The position numbers and the translations under genes were made by a program. From Campylobacterales bacterium (lineage in GTDB: Bacteria > Campylobacterota > Campylobacteria > Campylobacterales > JACAEZ01), in the NCBI GenBank assembly GCA_013388565.1, contig JACAEZ010000115.1, forward strand, positions 1-13,126: a stretch of DNA of 13,126 bases, in the 5' to 3' direction. Position 1 is the first letter of the stretch. Each line of letters starts with the position of its first letter. Below are positions 7,162-13,126 of the stretch, piece by piece. The notes under the pieces are model-generated. The model made no database searches. It was not told where the DNA came from and saw only the letters and a list, made by a program, of their open reading frames with translations.

Positions 7162-7332
7162 TTAACCCAAATTTTGCAATAGAATTCATCAAATTAGAAC
7201 CAGTTATTAGGGTATTGGAATTTTGCCAAATGTTTTGAATTGCCTTTTTGGTAGTCCTACAAAATTTATCAAAATTTTATTACTAAAGCTAGGCACTACT
7301 TTAATAAACTCCATTGCAAAAATTTGGTTTAA
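7162..7332. repeat. Long imperfect inverted repeat in the tRNA-Arg/phoH gap
   Basis: The two halves of this ~171-bp stretch are imperfect reverse complements around a TTTTT centre at 7245-7249. The best part is 7172-7197 against 7296-7321: 21 of 26 positions match, including a perfect TTTTGCAAT/ATTGCAAAA. Inner and outer parts match with bulges. It fills most of the 358-bp gap 7036-7393, which otherwise holds only the small hairpins listed separately and no gene I can support. Four of the five core differences fall every third base (7181, 7184, 7187, 7190), and each would be a G-U pair in a minus-strand transcript. It could be a degenerate mobile-element remnant (MITE-like), two inverted fragments of a decayed gene, or a structured 3' region of the phoH-like mRNA. 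I cannot choose between these. Confidence 0.6.
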
Positions 7333-7393
7333 GAGAGGTCTATCAAATTTACATTAAACTTCTAACACCCTCTTAAAAAAATTTAAGTTTTAT

Positions 7394-8845
7394 CTATAAC
7401 TGTTTATCAAACCAATCTGCGATTTTAGACCTGATAGTGTGTCTTAGTTGAATTCCTGCTATGAAATTATCATCTTTTGCTTTTTTAAGCATCAAAGATA
7501 GTGCATTTCTTGTTTTAAATAGGTATGGGTGGTCTATTTGATTTATATCTCCTGTTATTAAAAGTCTTGTTCCTTCGCCTATTCTAGTTCCGATTAATTT
7601 TAGTGTAGATGTTGTCATGTTTTGAGATTCGTCTATTATTACAAATTTTCTACTAATTGTTGTACCTCTTAGATGTGCTATGTCTATTGTTTCGATGTTA
7701 TATTTTTGCATAAAATTTTCAGTTGCACTCTGTTTTAACATATTATTTTCAATGCCTATATTTTCCAATTTTAATTTTGTTATATTTTTTGTCATGTTCT
7801 CTATTGTAAAATTTATTGCATTATATAAAGGGTACATGAAGTATCCCAATTTTTGTTTTTCATCCCCTTTTCTAAAGCCCAAAGATGAGTATCTATCTTC
7901 GACAGCAACAGTGTTTCTAGCATAAATTATCCCATCAATTAAACCATCTTTAAATAGTTTTAATCCCGCTTGAAGTGCAATTAATGTCTTTCCAGAGCCT
8001 GTTGAACCACCAGCTACAGTTATATAATTATCTAATCTCGTCATCATTAAAAAATAAAATTTTTGCTCTATATTCATAGGTTTTACAAGTTCATTATCAA
8101 AATTTTCACCAAAATCTTTATCAAAATCTATCAGTTCTAACTTTTTATTTATATAAAAAGCATATTTTTTTACTCCGCTTTCATATGTTTGATTATTGTC
8201 TTCAATAATCTCATTTAATTGAAATTGTTCATAATTTGAAAAATTTTCATTTTCTAACACAATATCTTCAATATTTTTGTATGTTATTTCATGAAAAAAC
8301 TCTATCTCATTTGCATTTTCAACTTGATAGTTTTTTAAAGAGTCTGCATTTAATCCTTGGATTTGTGCTGATATTTTAAATGAAATATCATTTGTTAGCA
8401 GTTTTAAATTATAATCATTTGTTATTTCTGCAATTTTTGCATCGTTTAATCCATGATTTTGATGAAAACTCTTCTCTGCTCTATACTCTTCTCTGTAAAC
8501 AACATAAATAGGCACACTTTCAAAATCATCACTACTTTTTGTAGAAAAATCTGCAAAAAGCAGATAGTATTTATCATTTTCGATATTTTTAAATTTTAAC
8601 ACCTCTGGCAACTCATCTATAGAGATTGTTTTTCCTCTATTGTTGTCTGTTATTCTAAAAAACTCTCTTGCTTGAAAACCAACTTCACTAAAAGCATCAT
8701 CTTTTTTGTTGTTTAACTCCGCCAAAACAATATTTGAAATAAATATATAGTTTTGCCCATTATCATAAATTCTCAATATATTTTTTGTATCATCTAAGAT
8801 TATAGATGTATCTAGCATATATGCTTTATGTTTAATATTTGTCAT
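7394..8845 (-). CDS. PIN-PhoH (PhoH2-type) ATPase / putative RNA helicase-RNase
   Basis: The 483-residue cytosolic protein fuses an N-terminal PIN nuclease domain to a C-terminal PhoH ATPase. The PIN acidic set is visible: D12 (MLDTSIILDD), E43 (LAELNNKK), D135 (GLNDAKIAEI) and D153 (LLTNDIS). A linker of about 170-255 leads to the PhoH domain, with Walker A GGSTGSGKT (279-287), Walker B FVIIDESQN (401-409), TGDINQID (431-438) and a basic C-terminal LRHTIRSKIADWF. Mycobacterial PhoH2 proteins of this layout are reported to unwind and cut RNA; the same role here is inferred. The start is the ATG at 8845-8843 behind AAAAGGAGAG, 14 bp after the asmA-like stop, so the two genes form an operon. 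An AT-only hairpin (7372-7386) past the stop is too weak to call a terminator with confidence. Confidence 0.9.
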   Translation of the reverse strand: MTNIKHKAYMLDTSIILDDTKNILRIYDNGQNYIFISNIVLAELNNKKDDAFSEVGFQAREFFRITDNNRGKTISIDELPEVLKFKNIENDKYYLLFADFSTKSSDDFESVPIYVVYREEYRAEKSFHQNHGLNDAKIAEITNDYNLKLLTNDISFKISAQIQGLNADSLKNYQVENANEIEFFHEITYKNIEDIVLENENFSNYEQFQLNEIIEDNNQTYESGVKKYAFYINKKLELIDFDKDFGENFDNELVKPMNIEQKFYFLMMTRLDNYITVAGGSTGSGKTLIALQAGLKLFKDGLIDGIIYARNTVAVEDRYSSLGFRKGDEKQKLGYFMYPLYNAINFTIENMTKNITKLKLENIGIENNMLKQSATENFMQKYNIETIDIAHLRGTTISRKFVIIDESQNMTTSTLKLIGTRIGEGTRLLITGDINQIDHPYLFKTRNALSLMLKKAKDDNFIAGIQLRHTIRSKIADWFDKQL

Positions 8846-8859
8846 GAGAACTCTCCTTT

Positions 8860-10908
8860 TTATTGATTGAATAGTTTTAAAATATCTTTGATAGGCTGTT
8901 TTAACTCTTCTTTTACATTTTTATCAATCACCTTTTCTATCTCTTTTGTAGCTTTTTCTTTTAAAGCTTCATTTGCATTGATAGAAACTTTTGGATTTTT
9001 GACATCACCTTTTACTAAAGCATATAGAGTTCTATCTTTGTAACTTAAAGCTATGTTAGACTCTAAATATTTAGAGGATAGATTAAACTTTGTATCTTTT
9101 GAATATATTTGACTATTTTGACTTGTTAGATTAATATCTGTTAATGTTTCAAATTTATCTATTTTTGTATTTAGTGATATTTTATTGAAAATCTCTTTTT
9201 CTAAATCTATATTTGCTAATGTTTTCAAAAGTGTTGTTAGTTGATTTGGCTCTATTTTGCCACTATTTGAGTAAAGTTTGACTTCACCTAAAGAGTTTAC
9301 TAAATTATAATTTACAACCCCATCAAATGTTGCTTTTAAGATATTTGGATAGTTTAATGCTTTGAATAGTTCATCTAAAATAATTGAGTTTAAATTGCAA
9401 TCTATTAAGGAGTTATCTAAATTAAATTTCACATCTCCGCCGAAAATATCGCTTTTTGCTTTTATTTTTAATGTTTGGCTATTTTCCAATTCACCAACTA
9501 TTTTAATCGGAGTGTCTATTTTCATGTTAAGTAGTTTTTCAAATGATTTTAGATTTTCAATGTCTATTAAAAAATCAGATTTTAAAGATTGTTCTGTTAG
9601 ATTATAACTCATTTGATTAGCATTAATATTTAATATATTGCTATTTATTTCAATAATTGAGATAATAATATCCTTCATGAAGCTACTTTTTAACTCTATA
9701 TTATAATGTTCATTTGGTAATTCTACATCTAAAAGTTGTTTTAACATACTATTGTCAAAAGATAGATTTGAGATTAAAATATTTGAAACACCGTCTAATT
9801 TATTTTTGAGAGAGTTTTTAAGTGCAATTTCACCATTAATTTTACCATTTGATATATAGTTGATACCAGCTACAAATAGGAGTTTTTGAATATCTACATT
9901 CTCAAATTTTGAGTGAATTGATACTTTTGTTGGCTCTTTTATATCATCAATAAAGCTTTCAAATAAGCTTTTTCCACCAAATGAATTTGTATTACATGAA
10001 AACTCTAACTCATCTTTTTTCAGATTGATAACTCCATTGGCTTTTAAATTTCCATGAAGATTAATATCCATAAATGCTTTTAAATATGCCAAATTTTCGA
10101 TATATGTATCGTAAGTCAAATTTAGCAATTGTTTTTCAATATTTAGTGAAATATCATTAGAATTAAACTCAATTAATTTAGAGTTAAATCCCAATTTTGA
10201 ACTTATAGTATCTTTATTTAAGATTGAATTGCTATTTAGTGTAAATGAAACATCATCTTTTATGGATATATTAAACTCTTTTAATAAATTGGAAGCGATG
10301 AAATATCCATTTTTAATATCTAAATCAACTACACCATCTAAATTTTTTATATCTGCATTTTTAATAACCCCTTTTGAGTTAAAACTTCCTGTTAAAAAAT
10401 TTGATTTATCGAGCATATAAAGTAACTTTTCTATCTTTGCATCTTTTATATCAAACAAAATTTCAGATATTTCAAAATTGTTCAAACCAATATCAATGGT
10501 TGTATTTGAACCAAAAATATCACTTAAAGCATTTAGTTTCATATTCTCTTTATTTCCAGCCAAACTTCCATGAGCCTTTAAATTTCCATTTAATTTTTGA
10601 GTTGTTAAATGTTGCAGTTTTGATAAATCTTCTATATCAAGATTAAATTTTCCATCTATTGATAAGTTGAAAATTGAGTATGTTGAATTTATATCTATTT
10701 TTGAGTTATTGTCAATAACTATAGACATTTCAATATTGTTCATATTCATGATAAATTTTTCCAATTTTATATCACTGTTTGCAGATGTTATTTTTGATTG
10801 AATAAGCGAAGCAACTACGGAATTTCCAAAAGTTGTAAAAAGCAGTATGTATAAAAGTATAAAAATGGTACTAAAAACGGCTAATAAAAGTATTGCAAAT
10901 CTTTTCAT
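8860..10908 (-). CDS. AsmA-like inner-membrane-anchored periplasmic protein
   Basis: The 682-residue protein starts with MKRFAILLLAVFSTIFILLYIL, an uncleaved signal anchor (about 4-27), so the rest should lie in the periplasm. The body is a long run of amphipathic beta strands rich in Asn, Ser and Lys, with recurring L-x-G-x-h-x-h-x-x-G turns, as in the AsmA/YdbH/TamB superfamily. The end carries the typical AsmA-type module (about 580-660), with a KGDVKNPKVSINANEAL element and then an amphipathic helix. Family members form repeating beta-groove bridges thought to move phospholipids between membranes; the activity of this one is not shown. The start is ATG at 10908-10906, with AAAAGGGG upstream. 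It is divergent from the ompA-like gene and followed by the phoH-like gene. The family call rests on architecture and is less certain than the fold type. Confidence 0.7.
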   Translation of the reverse strand: MKRFAILLLAVFSTIFILLYILLFTTFGNSVVASLIQSKITSANSDIKLEKFIMNMNNIEMSIVIDNNSKIDINSTYSIFNLSIDGKFNLDIEDLSKLQHLTTQKLNGNLKAHGSLAGNKENMKLNALSDIFGSNTTIDIGLNNFEISEILFDIKDAKIEKLLYMLDKSNFLTGSFNSKGVIKNADIKNLDGVVDLDIKNGYFIASNLLKEFNISIKDDVSFTLNSNSILNKDTISSKLGFNSKLIEFNSNDISLNIEKQLLNLTYDTYIENLAYLKAFMDINLHGNLKANGVINLKKDELEFSCNTNSFGGKSLFESFIDDIKEPTKVSIHSKFENVDIQKLLFVAGINYISNGKINGEIALKNSLKNKLDGVSNILISNLSFDNSMLKQLLDVELPNEHYNIELKSSFMKDIIISIIEINSNILNINANQMSYNLTEQSLKSDFLIDIENLKSFEKLLNMKIDTPIKIVGELENSQTLKIKAKSDIFGGDVKFNLDNSLIDCNLNSIILDELFKALNYPNILKATFDGVVNYNLVNSLGEVKLYSNSGKIEPNQLTTLLKTLANIDLEKEIFNKISLNTKIDKFETLTDINLTSQNSQIYSKDTKFNLSSKYLESNIALSYKDRTLYALVKGDVKNPKVSINANEALKEKATKEIEKVIDKNVKEELKQPIKDILKLFNQ

Positions 10909-10982
10909 GAGACCCCTTTTATATGGAATATAAGTATAATATCATATAATTTTACTCTTAATTACTATTTAAAGGGTTATTC
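10909..10982. promoter_or_regulatory. Divergent promoter region between asmA-like and ompA-like genes
   Basis: This 74-bp gap must drive both directions. For the ompA-like gene there are two TATAAT hexamers in tandem, 10935-10940 and 10945-10950, the second 33 bp before the ATG. For the asmA-like gene the reverse strand offers TATACT (10938-10933), close to its start. AAAGGGT at about 10970-10976 is the ompA ribosome site. No clear -35 is seen, as is common in this phylum. The overlapping -10 boxes suggest the two promoters compete. Confidence 0.55.
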
Positions 10983-11999
10983 ATGAAGAAGTTATGGTTA
11001 AGTATTTCTGTTTCTGCTATGTTAGTATCTTCAGCGGTTGCAACGGACATGATGATTTCTCCAGTTGTTACAAAAAATGTTACAAAAGATTCTAGTCAAT
11101 TAGATGACTATTTTACATATGGTGCAAAAGTTAGCAAAAAAGTTACAAACAGTGTGTATGCACAATTTGGATATGAGTATGCTAAAGATGTAGATATTAA
11201 AAATACAACTAAAGAGACAGACTTAAACAGATTTATTGTAAATGGTGTTTATGAGTTTGGTGGTGAAAAAGTTGTACCTTATCTGTTTGCTGGTGGTGGT
11301 TATGAAACAGTAAATAACTCTACAAACTTAATCGACGACCAAGCTGTTTTAAATGCAGGTGTTGGTTTGAGATATGCAGTAAATGAGAGTTTAGATGTCT
11401 TAACAGAGGGTAGATATTTAAGAAAAGTTGAGAGCGAAGATAACGATTTAGGTGTTACATTAGGTATTAATTTTAAATTTAATGAACCAAAAAAAGAGGT
11501 TGTGCCTGAAGTGAAAAAAGAGGCTCCAAAAGTTGTAGAAAAACCAAAAGAGGTAAAAGTAGAATTGCCTAAAGATAGCGATTTTGACACTGTTGTGGAC
11601 ACTGTTGATAATTGTCCAGCTACTCCAAAAGGGTTGAAAGTTGACAAAAAAGGGTGTGCATTAAACTATAATTTTTATGTAAATTTTGACTTTGATAAAG
11701 CTGATATAAAAGCACAATACTATCCAAAAGTTAAAGAGTTTGCAGAAATCATGAAAAACAATCCTGCATTAAAAGCTACAATTGAAGGTCATACAGATGC
11801 TCAAGGAAGTGATGCTTACAATCAAAAACTATCTCAAAAAAGAGCTGATTCTGTTATGAATGCTTTAATTAAAGAAGGAATTGCAAAAGATAGATTAAAA
11901 GCTGTTGGATATGGTAAAACAAAACCAGTAGCAGATAATGCAACAAGTGAAGGCAGATACCAAAATAGAAGAGTTGAAGCTAACACAAATATTAAATAG
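10983..11999 (+). CDS. OmpA-family outer membrane protein, CadF-like
   Basis: The 338-residue porin-like protein tethers the outer membrane to peptidoglycan. A signal peptide (1-20, ending AVA before TDMM) precedes an eight-strand beta-barrel (about 21-168, including LFAGGGYETV and a final strand ending GINFKF). A Lys/Pro/Glu-rich linker follows (169-196). Next is a thrombospondin-3-like acidic stretch DSDFDTVVDTVDNCP, with C211 and C225 probably bonded, and then the OmpA C-terminal domain (about 230-335). In that domain D272 (GHTDAQGS) and R287 (NQKLSQKRA) match the diaminopimelate-binding pair, 15 residues apart. The barrel is closest in memory to Campylobacter CadF, but the FRLS fibronectin-binding motif is absent: the aligned site reads LRYAVNESL. 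An adhesin role therefore cannot be assumed. A strong hairpin follows the gene at 12035-12059. Confidence 0.93.
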   Translation: MKKLWLSISVSAMLVSSAVATDMMISPVVTKNVTKDSSQLDDYFTYGAKVSKKVTNSVYAQFGYEYAKDVDIKNTTKETDLNRFIVNGVYEFGGEKVVPYLFAGGGYETVNNSTNLIDDQAVLNAGVGLRYAVNESLDVLTEGRYLRKVESEDNDLGVTLGINFKFNEPKKEVVPEVKKEAPKVVEKPKEVKVELPKDSDFDTVVDTVDNCPATPKGLKVDKKGCALNYNFYVNFDFDKADIKAQYYPKVKEFAEIMKNNPALKATIEGHTDAQGSDAYNQKLSQKRADSVMNALIKEGIAKDRLKAVGYGKTKPVADNATSEGRYQNRRVEANTNIK

Positions 12000-12034
12000 T
12001 CTCTTTTTTCTTCAAAAACTTTCATATCTAAAAA

Positions 12035-12059
12035 TTGGAGTGTCTTTATGACACTCCAA
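12035..12059. other. Perfect 10-bp hairpin between the ompA-like gene and bioB
   Basis: TTGGAGTGTC (12035-12044) and GACACTCCAA (12050-12059) form a perfect stem with a TTTAT loop. On the plus strand it is followed by AACAAAAGG, not a T-tract; on the minus strand the stem is followed by TTTTT. It is therefore not a classic terminator for the ompA-like gene. It could protect that mRNA's 3' end or act in the bioB leader, since it ends three bases before the bioB ribosome site. Confidence 0.6.
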
Positions 12060-12062
12060 AAC

Positions 12063-12079
12063 AAAAGGTTTTAATCATG
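12063..12079 (+). promoter_or_regulatory. bioB ribosome binding site and start codon
   Basis: AAAAGG at 12063-12068 lies eight bases before ATG 12077-12079. The resulting N-terminus MTKKIFLCAI aligns with Helicobacter BioB as I remember it (MQEIFLCSI). The upstream in-frame TTG at 12035 lies inside the hairpin stem and lacks a ribosome site. Confidence 0.75.
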
Positions 12080-12919
12080 ACAAAAAAAATTTTTTTATGT
12101 GCAATATGTAATATCTCAAGTGGCAGTTGTCAAGAAGATTGTAAATTTTGTACTCAAAGTATTAAACATGGTGCTAAAATAGATAGATTTTATAAAAAAG
12201 AGCTAAATACAATTCTTCATGAAGCAAAACAAGCTAAACAAAACGGAGCTTTAGGCTTTTGCTTGGTAACAGCAGGAAAAGGATTAGATGATAAAAAAAT
12301 TGATTTTGTATGTTCAATTGCAAAAGAGATAAAAAAAGAGCTTGATTTTAACCTAATAGCTTGTAATGGAACTGCAACAAAAGAACAGTTAATAGAGCTA
12401 AAAAAAGCTGGAATTGATAGCTATAATCACAATCTCGAAACAAGCAAAGAGTTTTATAATAATATTTGTACAACACACTCTTGGGAAGAGCGATTTGAAA
12501 CATGTTTAAATGTAAAAGAGGCAGGGCTTAGCCTTTGTAGTGGTGGAATATTTGGGCTTGGCGAGAGTATAGAAGATAGAGTTAGTTTAGTTAATTCACT
12601 CAAAGAGTTAAAACCAACTTCTGTGCCAATCAATTTTTTTCACCCAAACAGCTCATTACCTCTAAAAAATGAAACTCTTTCACCCAAAGAGGCTACTAGT
12701 ATTATAAGATTATTTAGACAAGAGTTGCCAGAAGTGATGTTAATGGTAGCTGGTGGTAGAGATATAGTATTTAAAGATAACCAAAAACAGATATTTGAAG
12801 AAAATATAAATGCAATAGTAATAGGAAATTATTTAACAACACAAGGAAACACTCCTGCAAAGGATTTAGAGATGTTAAATAGTTTTGGAATTGAAGTTGC
12901 TACAAATTGTCATGAATAA
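12077..12919 (+). CDS. bioB: Biotin synthase (radical SAM)
   Basis: BioB inserts sulfur into dethiobiotin to make biotin, using a radical-SAM 4Fe-4S cluster and a sacrificial auxiliary Fe-S cluster, in the cytosol. The radical-SAM cysteines are C18, C22 and C25 in GSCQEDCKFCTQS. Other BioB signatures follow: GALGFCLVTAG, LIACNGTA, the SYNHNLETS segment, LCSGGIFGLGES and VPINFFHPN. From the ATG at 12077 the protein is 280 residues, which matches Helicobacter/Campylobacter BioB and is shorter than the ~346 of E. coli. No other biotin gene is adjacent; a scattered bio pathway is usual in this phylum. Whether the gene has its own promoter or is read through from the ompA-like gene is unclear. Confidence 0.95.
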   Translation: MTKKIFLCAICNISSGSCQEDCKFCTQSIKHGAKIDRFYKKELNTILHEAKQAKQNGALGFCLVTAGKGLDDKKIDFVCSIAKEIKKELDFNLIACNGTATKEQLIELKKAGIDSYNHNLETSKEFYNNICTTHSWEERFETCLNVKEAGLSLCSGGIFGLGESIEDRVSLVNSLKELKPTSVPINFFHPNSSLPLKNETLSPKEATSIIRLFRQELPEVMLMVAGGRDIVFKDNQKQIFEENINAIVIGNYLTTQGNTPAKDLEMLNSFGIEVATNCHE

Positions 12920-12944
12920 GTTTTTTAAAAAAATTTAAAAAACT
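12919..12944 (+). terminator. AT-only perfect palindrome after bioB, possible terminator
   Basis: AGTTTTTTAAA (12919-12929) and TTTAAAAAACT (12934-12944) are perfect inverted repeats of 11 bp with an AAAA loop, starting at the last base of the bioB stop. The stem has a single G-C pair and there is no T-run after it, so it may be a weak terminator. It abuts the -35 of the tRNA promoter by one base. Confidence 0.4.
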
Positions 12945-12945
12945 A

Positions 12946-12974
12946 TTGACTTTATCAATTTTTTTTAGTAAAAT
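12946..12974 (+). promoter_or_regulatory. Near-consensus sigma70 promoter for the tRNA-Pro/tRNA-His cluster
   Basis: The -35 is TTGACT (12946-12951) and the -10 is TAAAAT (12969-12974), with the ideal 17-bp spacer containing an eight-T run just before the -10. Transcription should begin at about 12980-12982, some 11-13 bases before the mature tRNA-Pro 5' end. It is the best promoter match in the window. Confidence 0.8.
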
Positions 12975-12992
12975 TCCGACTCAAAAATGAGG

Positions 12993-13070
12993 CGGGGCGT
13001 AGCGCAGTCTGGTTAGCGCACCTGGTTTGGGACCAGGGGGTCGAAGGTTCGAATCCTTTCGCCCCGACCA
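12993..13070 (+). tRNA. tRNA-Pro, anticodon TGG
   Basis: The 78-base cloverleaf has acceptor CGGGGCG/CGCCCCG, discriminator A and an encoded CCA. The D-stem is GCGC/GCGC, the anticodon stem CCTGG/CCAGG with loop TTTGGGA, and the T-stem GAAGG/CCTTT around TTCGAAT. The anticodon TGG is 13028-13030 and reads CCN proline codons. It is the first of a tRNA cluster; tRNA-His starts nine bases later. Confidence 0.96.
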
Positions 13071-13079
13071 TTATTTGAT

Positions 13080-13126
13080 GGTGGGTGTAGCTCAGTTGGT
13101 TAGAGCATCAGGTTGTGGCTCTGAGG
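13080..13126 (+). tRNA. tRNA-His, anticodon GTG, 5' part
   Basis: The gene is cut by the right edge after the anticodon stem. Visible are the extra G(-1) typical of tRNA-His at 13080, acceptor 5' strand GTGGGTG, D-stem GCTC/GAGC and anticodon stem TCAGG/TCTGA with one wobble. The loop TTGTGGC carries anticodon GTG at 13115-13117. The T-arm and acceptor 3' strand lie outside the window, so the G(-1)-C73 pair cannot be confirmed. Confidence 0.92.

Noticed and set aside
6991..7210. Attachment-site duplication of the tRNA-Arg 3' end
   Set aside because: The only downstream direct match to the tRNA end is a six-base ACCAGT near 7199; there is no integrase gene and no long direct repeat.
7036..7393. 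An intact insertion sequence or CRISPR array in the gap
   Set aside because: There are no transposase motifs, no direct repeats with regular spacing and no flanking target duplication; only one imperfect palindrome is present.
12035..12076. In-frame TTG at 12035 as the bioB start, giving 294 residues
   Set aside because: It lies in the hairpin stem, lacks a ribosome site and adds 14 residues not expected in the family; ATG 12077 has AAAAGG and matches known short BioB N-termini.

Overview
This AT-rich window most likely comes from a Campylobacterota (epsilonproteobacterial) chromosome. Supporting signs are the flgC-fliE-class B PBP gene order, a short 280-residue BioB of the Helicobacter/Campylobacter type, a CadF-like OmpA protein and AGA-dominated arginine codons. 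The genus cannot be fixed from the sequence. Most of the window is ordinary core chromosome. There is no CRISPR array, prophage, toxin-antitoxin pair or intact insertion sequence.

Plus-strand block 1 (1-2391) holds the 3' end of flgC, then fliE, then a class B penicillin-binding protein gene. Two flagellar rod/basal-body genes are thus followed directly by a septal or elongation transpeptidase. Plus-strand block 2 (2457-6921) is a tight run: a CoA-binding (YccU-like) protein, ilvA-type threonine dehydratase (ATGA overlap), a 712-residue WD40 beta-propeller plus alpha-helical repeat protein that starts at TTG, and radC (ATGA overlap). As given, radC is broken by a single missing base near 6700.

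A tRNA-Arg gene with the unusual anticodon GCG follows (6959-7035). Next comes about 360 bp without a convincing gene (7036-7393). That stretch carries a terminator-like hairpin and a large imperfect inverted repeat of about 170 bp, which is the most unexplained structure in the window. A minus-strand operon (10908 to 7394) encodes an AsmA-like membrane-anchored protein followed by a PIN-PhoH (PhoH2-type) ATPase. It is divergent from the plus-strand ompA/cadF-like gene, with a 74-bp promoter region shared between them. After ompA come a strong hairpin, bioB, an AT palindrome, a near-consensus sigma70 promoter, tRNA-Pro(TGG) and the start of tRNA-His(GTG), which runs off the window end.

No clearly new multi-gene system is visible. 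The points most worth follow-up are the propeller-solenoid protein, the long inverted repeat beside tRNA-Arg, the frameshifted radC and the GCG-anticodon tRNA-Arg.
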